64,000 nucleotides of DNA from Augochlora pura (Eukaryota; Arthropoda; Insecta; Hymenoptera; Halictidae), in the NCBI RefSeq assembly GCF_028453695.1, contig NC_135780.1, positions 11,529,172-11,593,171 on the forward strand. Reading direction: 5' to 3'. Position 1 is the first letter of the stretch; each line of letters begins with the position of its first letter. Below the pieces are notes generated by a model, which ran no database searches, was not told the DNA's origin, and saw only the letters and a list, made by a program, of their open reading frames with translations. A program made the translations under genes and the position numbers. Shown here piece after piece: positions 1 to 11,663 of this stretch.

Positions 1-1735
1 AGATATAGTTTCATATATATTCACTTAAACATCTGACATTTCGTATGCACCAACCTAATACAACGAGATAATATTTTGAGAAACTTTTACAACGATTCGC
101 TTCGAGCTGAAACGATTTCTTCAAAAAGTTCTTCCGTCAGAAATTTTGTCCGGTTCCGATACTGTAACCCTTCAAAGAAATGTTTCCTATCACCGAATGT
201 TTATTTAACGTAGATCAGAGTAGTCTCGCATTGCAGAAATATCGATCATGATGTGAGATTGATGTGATAAACCAGGCCACTTTGGAATATCCCACAGAAA
301 CGACCCGGTTATCTCGAACAATTATCCTAAACGATTATAAAACTAAATGGTTTTTTTGAAATAATATTTCATATAATGTCGCCTGAAACGTGCCCAGATC
401 TGGGGTTCGACCTCGTTTACTGTACATACCGTCGTTGTTCTCGTTTCCGATTTCGTTTAGACGCGCTGCGCGAACACGTTCGATGATGCTGAAGACACGG
501 GAAAGGGGGGGAGGGGGGAGAACGCGTGCACGCGCGAACAAAGGAGCGCGACACACTCCGATAAGAGCACCACCGTCGCGAAATCGCGGCGATGGTCGGT
601 CGCGCCCTAATCGTTAAGCACGGACAATACAGCTCGCGCACGGCGGACGGTTTTTAATTGGAGACGAGCGGTTGCTCTCGAGCGACGCTACATTGTCCGC
701 CATTGTTACCCTATTATCGTTGTAACCAATCGATTACGAGGTTGCCGTACCGATGTCGTAGACCTTCGGCGAGAATCACGGAAAAGAGAAACAGGAAGAA
801 AAGATATCAATCTGTCGACGCTCAGTATATGGGATAATACTAAGGGAGACGGACAAGACACCGTGAATTATGATTGGGCGACTGCCGAGCGCCGACGAAC
901 GATGGCGAGGTTCGAGTCTAACTTTTCCCCGACGAGCAGCCGCGCGAGTATCCTCGTCCGTCGAGTCGACGAGCCGAGGGCGGACCGCGAGACCCTCCGA
1001 CCCCTCGCCCCGTCTTCGTTTTAGGTGGCGAAGGGCCCGCGAGGGTCTCGCCCTTGCCGTCTCCTCGGCTCGTTCTCCGTGCATGCACGCGCATCCCCGT
1101 TGGGTCGTCGACCGACTCCGTTCTCCGTAGGGCCGAGTGTCCGGCAAGCTCTTGAAGTCTCGTCGATGAACGGTTCCGTGGGGGGCACAGGATGCTCTCG
1201 GAGCCGCTTCGCTCCGCCCCGAATTCCCAAACCGAGTCTGAATTCAACCCTGTCGTAACTCTGCACCACCCCCTGACTCGTCACTTTTCGTATCTCCGTT
1301 TCAACCTTCACCCGGAAAATACGCGCGCACTTCGCCGATTTCGGAACCAGTCGGCGGGCCAACAGGCCACGCCCTAATCGAGAGGGGCGTTACCGCGGCG
1401 CTGGGAGCGAGCCGCCTCCGAGAGCACGAGCACCCCAAGTCAATAGGCAGAGGATCGGTACCGTGTCCTCGATCATTTCCGTACTCGAGTCCCCGTATCG
1501 GTTTCACAAAAAAAGATCATGACTTGTTCTCGTCTCTTGCATCTGTGCATCGTCAGTCCTGTCCTTGCCATCGATATATTGTATCACACACGCACGCGTC
1601 TCTCTTCGAGCACCATTTATCTCTCTGTTCTATATTTCTTAGTTTCTTTTTTCTTTCTCTCTCTCTATCTCTGAACCCCAGACTGTCTGTGTGTCATCGT
1701 ATCATTCTAGTATCGCCCAACGAAACCAATCTCTC

Positions 1736-1737
1736 CC

Positions 1738-1768
<31 letters not shown>
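1736..1768. repeat. CT microsatellite
   Basis: (TC)n of about 30 bp. Confidence 0.85.
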
Positions 1769-2309
1769 CTTCCACCCTTTCTTTTCTTTCATTCTTCGCC
1801 ATTGAATCCAACGACTCTTCTCTCATCGGACGATATTTTCTTTCTGCCGCTTTCAGCCTATCCCTCCGTCAGCATCGCCATTGTCATTTTTCTTCCACCC
1901 CCCCCCTTCTCGTTTTGCCGAGTATAATAACTTCGGACGTCGTCGAACGCGTGCGTGTCTGCGATTTAACGTGCCCGCAGCCTCGAGATCGTCGCGGCTG
2001 GATGTTCTCCGGCAGAGTCGTCATCGATCGCGGGAACCCGACGTCTCGGTCGCCGTTCGATTAAAACCGCGGTGCTCGCGGCACTTTGGCTGCTAAAAGC
2101 CGGAGCAATTAAGCCACGCCCAGGAAACTTCACGCAAGGAGAGAGAAAGAGATAGTCTGTTACATTGACACGTTCCGTGCCGCGCTTTTTTTACTGGACT
2201 CTTCACAGTGGCTATTTGATATTTTACTAAAAGTCGATATATGTAATTATTAATTTTCGTATAACAATGAAACGGACTTATTACCGTGGTGGAAATTAAT
2301 TCCTTACTT

Positions 2310-2500
2310 TTAACACGTTGACGGTGAAGCTGCGTACATTTGCTTGCATTTCACAAAATAGATTTACGTTATTTTATCTGATAAACAGATATACAACAGT
2401 AAAACCATAGAAATTCGATATTATAAACTTATCACAATCATTTAATTTTTGTAAATTTCTAAATTTTTCGTGAATATCGTCGCCGGCGTCAACGCGTTAA
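2310..2500. mobile_element. TTAA-flanked inverted-repeat element (MITE-like)
   Basis: Left end TTAACACGTTGACGGTG; right end on the other strand TTAACGCGTTGACGCCGG. The body is AT-rich, 191 bp, non-coding. Confidence 0.6.
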
Positions 2501-3600
2501 ATTTGTTATAAACTATCTTCTTAGCGATAAACACGTAAGCATGCACCATCGGTGGTGCACGTGGCATGGAACGTGTTTAATGGATAGCCTCCTCTCCTGA
2601 CGCGATCTATCCCGCGGCGTCGTCGTAGAAAACGGTCCAGGTGTGCCACGCCCAAGGGGGCAACGATCGAACACCACCTGTTCCCGCTCGTAGCTTCTCG
2701 ATACAACGAAGATCCGTTCCGCGGCGACCGAGACCGTTCCGCGAGAACGCTGGATCGCGAGAACCTCGAGCTGATCGGCTTCTATCCTCTCGTTAAGGGG
2801 CCCCTGCGAGTCGCCGTTTGTCCCACCACCTGTTGCACCTGCAATTAGCCCCTCACCGTGTCACCCTACGACCAAAACCGGCGGACGGGTTTCGGAAATT
2901 CTCGGATGAAACGCGTCGTTGATCGGTAAAGAACCGGAAATCACCCGAGCCGGGATTCGATCGTTAAATCGATCGAAGGTCATCGAGAGCAGAATTTCTG
3001 AAGTCCGTACGCCGGTTCCGATCGTCCGGGATCATCGACGAACGACGGCTCGCCGTTGCCTTTTTTAGCAAACGACTGAAACACACTGTACTCGTTACGA
3101 TTAATGAACGTCGCGCGCGCCTACGGGATGGTAGCGTGGGCGTGTCTCCATAGCGTGTATTTAAGAAAAATCCTAGACGTAAGAAGTTTAGCATGCAAAG
3201 AGGTCGTGTGATGCCTACCTGCGATAGGGATCAAGGTATTAGACAGGTAAAATATATGCAGGTAACTGGTACGGTTATGCCGATCGCCCCGCGTCGTTTC
3301 CATTCGATTTACTTGTCCCTCTCGTCTCGGTGGAACACTATCGGACGATAGACCAAGGCCGCGGCGTCCACCCACGCGCTGGCGAACGAACGCGAAATGT
3401 TTAACACTATAATCGCGAAATCTACGAGACACCATTTTTCCTTAGACGTTCGATCGATCGTTTCAGTTTCTCCCGAATTTAAATCTCCTCCCGAAGTTCC
3501 ATTGTCTCTTCTACGTCGTCGGGTTTCTTCGCAATTCGCCAGCGCTTGCAGACGATCGGTCGACGATCTTCTGAATGCTCCGAGAGGTTGTGTGGGTGAA

Positions 3601-3642
3601 GAGGAGAGAAAGAGGGAGAGAGAGAGAGAGAGCGTGTGTGTG
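3601..3642. repeat. GA microsatellite
   Basis: Interrupted (GA)n followed by (GT)n. Confidence 0.8.
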
Positions 3643-3931
3643 ACTGCGTGAGAATGATGGAATGAAAGAGAGACGATACACGACCCCGTCACGATCTGTT
3701 TTCCAATAGAAAAGTCTCCCTAGGGTGGGCTTCGAATGAACTCCGGGACACCCGAGATACATCGACCCCATTCCGCGGAACGAGCAAATTCGTATTCAAT
3801 AGACTCGGTCGCGGTAATTTGATCGCCGGAGTGCGGATCTTTATGCGAGAGAGAAATTTTGTTCATCGACTTTACATAAGTTTAGATAATTCTATTTCTC
3901 TCTCTCTCTTTCTCTAATCGTTCTAATAAAG

Positions 3932-4113
3932 TTAACCCTTTGCATTCGAGTGGTGACTATGGTAATTGTTACCACTACAAGATTTAGATTTAAGAAATTG
4001 TTAAGCAGAAAACAAGTATCAATTTCGTATGCGTAAAAGTGTACTTTGTTACATAGAATGGAAATACTGCGAGCCAGGAAAATTATTTCAGATTTACCAG
4101 TGCAAAGGGTTAA
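3932..4113. mobile_element. TTAA element, family 1 (copy A)
   Basis: Ends TTAACCCTTTGCATTCGAG and, inverted, TTAACCCTTTGCACTGG; 182 bp. The interior (ATAGAATGGAAATACTGC ...) aligns with the element at 39743-39986. Confidence 0.75.
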
Positions 4114-5186
4114 ACTGTCCCAAGTTTTCACATCACTATTTTATCAAAGTAATCAAAAAATACCTTAGAAAGGATCGAATGATCGACCGAAATATCGAGC
4201 TTTAAAATAACTGAGAATTCTCAACGTAAAATTATTTTCCAAGTGCGATCGATTTTTTGCAATTTACTTTTTAACTTTTCCTCTTGGATCGTTATCAAAA
4301 TTAATAACGGGAGTCTGGTATCCGCAATCTAACGATCATAAATTGACGACGAGACTATAGCGAAAGACGTCGATGTCTCGCGATGGTAAAACCATTGTTA
4401 TCCGGTCGCGGTCGATGCGTCTCGGCGGTCCACGCCGAGGCAAACCACAGACGCTGGTCCATACACCCCGGTCTCTATACTGTGTGCTTTATCGACAGGT
4501 GGTGAACAGAACAATCGTTGGAGCTACGCGAACGGCTACGTGAACTCGCCGGCTTGGCACGTGCCACTCCGCGTGGCGCAGATTCGTAACGTAATGGTTC
4601 ACGCAACGCCACGCACCCTCACCAACCGGTTCATACCGGCGTACCCACGTTGAGAGAGAAAAAGACACACACTGTTGCGGTGCCGAACAGAGATCAAAGA
4701 AGTACCACGCTGCTCGCCGAGTTACCCGAGACACAAACTTTATCTATTTACCAATTTATACCACACCGTGATTTAACGTGACAGACCGTGCCGACTGCTA
4801 ACACGACAAACCGAGGCCGTCCAACGTGTTCGATCGATAGGCGATCCCGGTTCGTCGCCGTCTCACTGTTTTCACGACCCGAGGACAATCCGCGGCCTGT
4901 TCCGCCGCGCGTGTCGATTCCGAGGAATGATTTATTGTCCGAAACGTTCCAAAATTTAATACATAACCTAACTTACGCCATTAAACAGCGTAGAAAATTA
5001 ATAGAAAATCGACGAATTAATCGTCGGTTTATTTATACAGCGAAATTAATTATCGAGGCAACTGGATTCTAATCATCCCCTGAAAATATTCGACGCGCGG
5101 GTCGAACGCCCCGTGGAACTTGAGAACAATGCCTCGCGCACGTGGCGGAAAGCCAGAAGAGCGCCACGTGGCGATTCACGCGGGTA

Positions 5187-5249
5187 CCGGATTTACACCT
5201 GTGGAAAGCATCGTTGTCGCACGCTCGCAGCGAACAGGTGTAAATCCGG
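5187..5249. repeat. Perfect 16-bp inverted repeat (hairpin)
   Basis: CCGGATTTACACCTGT at 5187-5202 and its exact complement at 5234-5249, with a 31-nt loop. It could fold as a short hairpin RNA or bind a dimeric factor; no mature small RNA is recognised. Confidence 0.6.
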
Positions 5250-5671
5250 CTCCGCCGATCCACGGAGGACACCTCTCCGTCTCGCAGAGACACGTTGACG
5301 AAGAGATCGTGATCTACTCCGGGATCGAATCGGAATCTTTGCCGAGAGATTCTTCGGCTCTTACGATCGATGTTTTCGATTCGTTTCTCACGGCCCTTTC
5401 GCCCTTCCTCTCTGTTCTCTAACCCCCCCCTCTCTATCTTTATCTATCTTTCTTTCTCTCTTCTACGGTCTCGTTAGGCACCCCTAGTTGCCCGCGCGAC
5501 CACCCCTACTGCACCCGGCGTCGCCACGATCCTTCCGAAACTCGATGATCGCTTATTCCCGTCGACGACGACTATAGGCGAACTATAAAGAAATAATCGT
5601 AGATTTTTGTGCATCTTTTCGAGCGACTTCTTTCAAAGATGGCCACGAAAATGGTTGGAGAAAATCTACGT

Positions 5672-5872
5672 ATAACCCTTCGCGCTCGACGCGATTACAA
5701 CTACAAAGAAAATCATTTTTCCGGCTTCCTGTACTTCCATTTTATATAACAAAATTCGTTCTATATGCAAATGAACATTTCAATTTTTTAAATCTAAGCC
5801 TTGGTGATACTTCTAAAGAAACATTGTAGAACGTGTTGTTTTTAAGGACGATTTTCGAGCGCAAAAGGTTAA
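5672..5872. mobile_element. TTAA element, family 1 (copy B, inverted)
   Basis: The left end ATAACCCTTCGCGCTCGA is degenerate; the right end, inverted, is TTAACCTTTTGCGCTCGA. The interior CTTCCATTTTATATAAC is the reverse complement of the family-1 core. Confidence 0.6.
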
Positions 5873-7471
5873 CATAATTAATCCATTTGCATCGCAACGA
5901 GGAAACATACGATCGATACGATATTTTAAAAACATATTCGATGCTGCCGCATCATTGTCGGTTTAGTGAAACGATTAAGAAACGATATAAATGTCCGCGC
6001 GATTATTCCTGCGTCGTCTGATTAGCGCAGACAATTTTTATACCGTATTGTTAACGACGTTATTGTCGACCGTTTTGTACGTTGTTCGTATTTCGTTCAC
6101 CTTTTTCTAAAGAATTTTTTAAAACGGTCCGAGCTTTTCTCGGGTTCGAATTGCGGATAAAATCGGTAAAATGATGCGAACGGGACGATCGGTAGCTGTT
6201 AGTTCGCGTACCTGGATCGCGGCGACGATAGCCACTTGTGCCTGCACCCCGCACCCTTAGACGATAGATCACGGTAGCGATCGGTGTGGACCACCAATCA
6301 GCGGGTGACCCCCCTCTTCTTCAACTTCTCGGCACGTGGTCCCGACGCGAGCTCGGCGACCGCGCGAGCCTCGATCTCCCTCGACCAAAAGGGTTACTGA
6401 ACCACACTCTAGGATAGTTTGCCTCCGCATCTAGGTGTGTAGCCACCCGTTGCGATCCTGTCTGTTCCCCCCCCCCCCCCCTCTGGCCTCGATTTGCGCG
6501 CGGAGATGTGATAACTCGCGGCGATGTCGCGACCGGTGCCCGGAAAACGGCCGCGGAAAAATATAATAAAATAAAAAAAGGCGAACACCGATCCACCGAT
6601 TGTTCGCGCGTTATCGATCCTGGGGAACGCGCGCGCGCGCGACTCAATGCCGATTCTACAGATACTCACATCTCTGGCTGCAGTGTGGTACTCGAGTTTT
6701 TCTACCCCCCGCATCGTGCACCCACAAAGCAAGCACGCACAATACACACGCGAACGAGGCGCCGGATAATGGCGCGGCGAGCCACAGAGTTCGGCGCGGG
6801 ATCGAAATTTCTACAGGGTGAACACCGCTGGTGATTTTCGATATATCTGCGCGAGAGTAAATCGCGAATGATGTTCGACTCGCGGGCGCCAATTTTTGTG
6901 AGATCTTTTTCACGAGATCTTTTACTCCTGCGAGCGAACAATTTTTGTCTGCGCCGCGTTTGTTCGTTGTATCGAAGCGGAGATATTCGAAACGAATCAC
7001 CCTGTATACTCTACCATTTTCGTTTCGTTCGAGAAGCAATCGCTCCAAAATTAATTCTCTTGCTCGTCGCTAATTCGAATCGGCTTCGCGTTCGAGCGGA
7101 GACAATTTTTAACACGATTATTCCTGTAGGAGCTAAATGAGAATCTTCTCAAACGATCGATTATGTATAGTGGCATCTCTTTTTATTGTTTTTCGCATTT
7201 TCTTCGCTGCCGAACTTTGTCTGTGAACCATTACGTAGCGAACATATCCCCCTTTCTCACGATCTGAACAAATCACCGACGATTGTCTCTCTTTGTCGCC
7301 TGTCACAATCCCGACACACGTGACCCCTTGAACCGGAAGTCCTGCGGGGACTTCACCGTTCCGCGACAGAGCCACGCACCTCGACTGAATATCACACACT
7401 CACACGACTAACTTATCTCTGGCCAGTAATTTCTCCAACGTATGCGTATATATCACTGTGTAACATTGTAC

Positions 7472-7474
7472 ATG

Positions 7475-7511
<37 letters not shown>

Positions 7512-7562
7512 GTCACTCTTTCTTTCTCTTTGTCACTCTCTCTCTCTCTCTCTCTCTCTCTC
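7472..7562. repeat. CT microsatellite
   Basis: Two long (CT)n runs separated by TGTCACTCTTTCTTTC. Confidence 0.85.
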
Positions 7563-7878
7563 ATCTCACATGTCGCCCTATTGTCTACGTTTCACCCCAT
7601 CCACCATTTTTCATACCTCGCTCTCTAATGTGGCCTTGTTCCAGGTGTTCGAATCGATGCTCCATTCCTCTTCGTGCCTCGTCCTTAAGGCCCCTCCGGG
7701 GGGATTGATTGATTCGGGGCCCCGTTTCGCGACCGGCTGTGCCAAACGTTCCAAATAACAGAGCCGAAACGTTTGCCTGTATCGCGGTGATCATCGTCTA
7801 TTATCTATCGTCTCGTTCATCCCGGCTGCACGGCGATCGTGAAACGGCATTACAGCGATCGCATATACGGAAAAGTAT

Positions 7879-8554
7879 TTAACCACTTAGCTGCGTCAAT
7901 TTATTTTACAGATAAATTTCGCTATGCGTTTTATCGATTGAAATGGGTGCCGTTTTGTCGACAGTTGTTCTAGAATTACCCTAAATTTATTTGCGAAATT
8001 TTAGAATATGTTGCAGAAGCATTTTCATTCCTTGCACTACAACCCCTTTCGTGCTGCGTCGATTAGCACTTATTTGTTCTTAATATTATCCCCAATAGGA
8101 CCAAACAATTTTTCTTTCTTCTGTTGTTTTGATCTACTTTCATTTTTAAACTTTGAATTAAATGAATTGATTTAAATTTGAAGAATTAAATGTGATTTTG
8201 ATATAAAAGACATTAATGATATTCATTTTTATTAGATCTTGCTTGAAATCTTTGTCTGACGCGTAATTATAGTGCAAGGGGTTAACCTCGATCGCAGGAG
8301 AAATATTTTTCTTATAACATATAAAATTGCCGTTTTATCGTGACGTGTATACTCGTCATAAGGAAATGACAATTTTACATCTTGCAAGAAATATACTTTT
8401 CCTAAAGTTTATGTCAAAATGCTTATAGTAACATCAATTTCGCACGCTTTAGGATGATTCTAGAACAATCACCAAGAAAACTACATTCGGTGTAATTGAT
8501 AAAACGCGTAACAAAATCTATCTTCTAAATATATCGACGCTGCTAAGTGGTTAA
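7879..8554. mobile_element. TTAA element, outer host of a nested insertion
   Basis: Ends TTAACCACTTAGCTGCGTC and, inverted, TTAACCACTTAGCAGCGTC, about 676 bp apart. A family-2 element (8024-8285) sits inside. No open frame. Confidence 0.7.
8024..8285. mobile_element. TTAA element, family 2 (nested copy)
   Basis: The core GATTAGCACTTATTTGTT is shared with 35941-36262; the right end, inverted, is TTAACCCCTTGCACTATAA; the left end is degenerate. It interrupts the 7879-8554 element. Confidence 0.65.
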
Positions 8555-9437
8555 ACAACGAGCAGAATCTATGAAACGATCTGAACGGTAAAACAATGGT
8601 AGAATCGGTAAACGATTGTTCTAGGTTCGTTTTTATTATTCCAGGTGTTTAGCTATCGGTTTATTGATAGTTCACGGTATTTGTAACCGCGCCGCCGCAT
8701 CATCGATTATCTCGCATGGAAATTAGTGCCAAAAATACGCGACACAGGTAGATCAAGTTCGGCTTGGTGCGCGTCCTTCTCAATTTCCCGTCCGAACAAC
8801 TCGACCGACTAGATATGCACACACTCTCGAGAGCCTTTTATAAACTTTTTACGAGCGTCGTTCGACGGATCGCGAGAACGGTCCGGAAACGGGGTGCCCC
8901 CCCTCCTAACCTCAATCCAACGATCGCCGGATCGTCTGTGCGTTCGCGATCGTTTCTTTCGAAGCATCGGATCGCTTCCACGCTAATTAATTATCCTTAA
9001 TTATTAACGGATTAAATCGACCGCGTCTACGTTAAGGGAACAGTCCGCTCCGTTACGGAGAGAATTCTAGTCGTCGTACTTCTTCCGATTTTTCTTACCA
9101 ACCGCCGCGAACGCATCAAAATCCCGGCGATCATTCTTCGCGCTTCCACGCTGACCCCGCGTCTCCCGGCGAAAGAAGAAAAGCCTGGGAAAAGCAGGAA
9201 GACGCGTTCGCCGTGGTCCCGAGCGGAGCAGGAAAGCTTGCGAAGCCGCGAACCCTTTTCTCCCCCCTCCCGCGACTCTCCCCACCCCATCGCGCGGACG
9301 AAGAGGAATCACTCGATATGAAAACTAATCCCCCTTGTTATTGTTCTCTTCTTTCCCCTCCCCCCGGTCGCACACGTCGACATACCGTACTCGTTAACTC
9401 TATATATATGTTCCACAAACTATACATACGTATACAT

Positions 9438-9500
9438 ATATACATATGAATCTATACATATATATATATATACACGATCCGTATATATTATACATACGCG
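9438..9500. repeat. TA-rich simple repeat
   Basis: ATATAC/TATATA tracts. Confidence 0.75.
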
Positions 9501-10240
9501 CGGCGGTGATTGCCCCCCTAACCCTCCCCCTCCGCCACCGTGGACGTGTGGCGACGAGAGAAAGCTTCGCGAGCGAAACGAGGAGGAACGCGCGGTGCTT
9601 TTTGGAACGGAGGAGCGCGGTACGAAAGGATTGAATCGAACGCGTTCGCCGTGGAATCCGCGACGGGGAAACGTCGGTTAATGGGAGGGGCGGGATGTAC
9701 GTCGGTGTCGGACGGGGGGGAGCGGGGCTGGGCGGGGGAGAATGACGAAGATTCTCGGGTGGGGGTTGGGGGTGGTTTGACGGTGGAGATGAAATAAAAA
9801 GAAAATTCTATTACGGGGTGGGGGAAAAAAAAATCACGGCGTTCGAGGGATATTGGGAAATGACGACTTTTCAAGCGTAGGGAATCTATTGTACATTATC
9901 GATTTATTGATACCATCAATTATGATAATAATAAATTATATACAAAGCGAGACATCGTGTGTGTGTGGCCTCCAGAGATCTTCTGCGTGCGACTCCGCTC
10001 GTTTTCTCGTATCGTTTCGATTCACCGTTCTCCCGTTTGCTCTGTTTCGTAAGAGATATTTCGTTTCCCATTGTCACCGGTTCGTTTTCCCCCTCCACGC
10101 TTCTCACCTCGATCGTCACCCTCGGGGACCGTCGCGCGGAGGCTGGGTCAATTTTCACCCACGACAAATATCTTTCTTCGAAGATACGCATTTCTTTATG
10201 ATCGCGATGCTTGAGTCACTCTGTTCAAATATCGAGTTAA

Positions 10241-10300
10241 TTTTTATTATTATATATTAATTTTTATTACTATATATTAATCCTTATCATTATATATTAA
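10241..10300. repeat. Three tandem 20-bp AT-rich units
   Basis: Three adjacent copies ending TATATATTAA, with 1-5 differences between copies. Confidence 0.8.
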
Positions 10301-11504
10301 TTATTCATTAAAGCGAGACTCGGCCTTCGCTCGCAGGTCAACGAACAGCCTCCGACGATATTCGCCCTCACCCTCTCTGTCTCTCAATGTCTGTCTCTAT
10401 CTCTTTCCCCTCTCTGTTTCCACCCCCCGTTCGCCTAATTTATTCTCAGCATTCGGTTTCGTTCAGCGTTCGACACGCGGTTCTTCCGGTCCCCCGCGAG
10501 TCCTCCTCATCCCGATCTTTATTACCGTATCTTTTTATCGCACTCCCGGATTCGTTGGTCGGCCGGATGACAAATAACCATGTGTGAGTAATCCCCAACA
10601 GTGCCTAATCTTTACTGTCAGTGATGCGTTCGTTACTATATTTACATTATTATCGCTATTCTTGCTCTCTTATCTGTGTTATCATTGTTCTCGTCTGGTT
10701 ACTTTGTTTCTGCTGTCGTTTTCTGTTCCGCGCGTCGATCTCGTTTTTGTTCGATTGCTCTGCTCGGTAGCACCAGATTGTCTCTCCTTGTAGTCGACAT
10801 TGTTGTTAGCGATTGTTGCAGCGTTTGCGTATCCTTTCGATTCGCGAATGGGTGTCGGAGATCGTGGCGTAAGTCGTACAATTTAAAAAAACCATTTATA
10901 CGTTGATCGAATTTCATTGTCGCACGTTCAGGGTTATACGTGTTTACGTAACTCCTTCCACGACTTGCGACGCGACTTTCCGAACACCCGGTACGTTCGA
11001 TTAATTTCCACGGAAAATTCTGCACACCGAACGTTCACGCGTTTGCACGCGCGTTTTTTGACTGGCATGTTCATGTAGTTGCACGTCGTAGGTGTCACTC
11101 GTTCGATGCAGCATGCCCGCCACTTGTCGCGATCACGTGTTTCGTAGATAGCAAATGTTTCTGAATATTTTTTCAGTTTTCCTGAAAAATCTCTTTTTCT
11201 TCGCCGAATCCACAAAAGTCTGTAATCGATTTAATTCGCCGAAGCACGACACTTCTAATTTCTGCCGCGGCTCTCACCGTTTACGTTCATAGGGTAGAGA
11301 ACACCTGAGAAGTTTCATGAACACTTGCACGTGTATCAGTAGTAGCGTACTTGTTCGTTATCCCGGCAGAGGAAGATGACACTGTGCAACAAAAGAATCG
11401 TTCGTTTCCGAGGACGCCTTTCGACGTCGTCGGACAGCCGGTGCACCGATTTTCTGCATGCTATTCCTTTCACATCTGCCTCCCGATATTCTCGAGAGAG
11501 CGTT

Positions 11505-11526
11505 CTCTCTCTCTCTCTCTCTCTCA
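11505..11526. repeat. CT microsatellite
   Basis: (CT)10 approximately, just upstream of the first visible Cdep exon. Confidence 0.8.
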
Positions 11527-11663
11527 CGATCACACTGTTTAATCTTCTCTATTTTTTCAATGATATTCTCGTACACGTTTTTCTCGAGCCGTGGTCTTTT
11601 CGCTGTTTGTGGTTCAGGGCCACGTCCGCTGGAATGCCCTCTCTAACTCTTGAACGTTTACAG

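Larger units (their letters stand above)
1..11663. other. Non-coding stretch upstream of the Cdep exons (probable intron)
   Basis: No open frame in these 11.6 kb resembles a known protein, and none has convincing splice sites joining it to the Cdep exon at 11664. Because that exon starts inside a protein (two bases of a split codon), this stretch is most simply a large Cdep intron, with the FERM exons further left. It holds CT/GA microsatellites, several TTAA-flanked inverted-repeat elements (2310-2500, 3932-4113, 5672-5872, 7879-8554), a 16-bp perfect hairpin (5187-5249) and a 20-bp triplicate repeat (10241-10300). A small internal exon of the disordered FERM-DH linker could be missed here. 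Confidence 0.6.
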
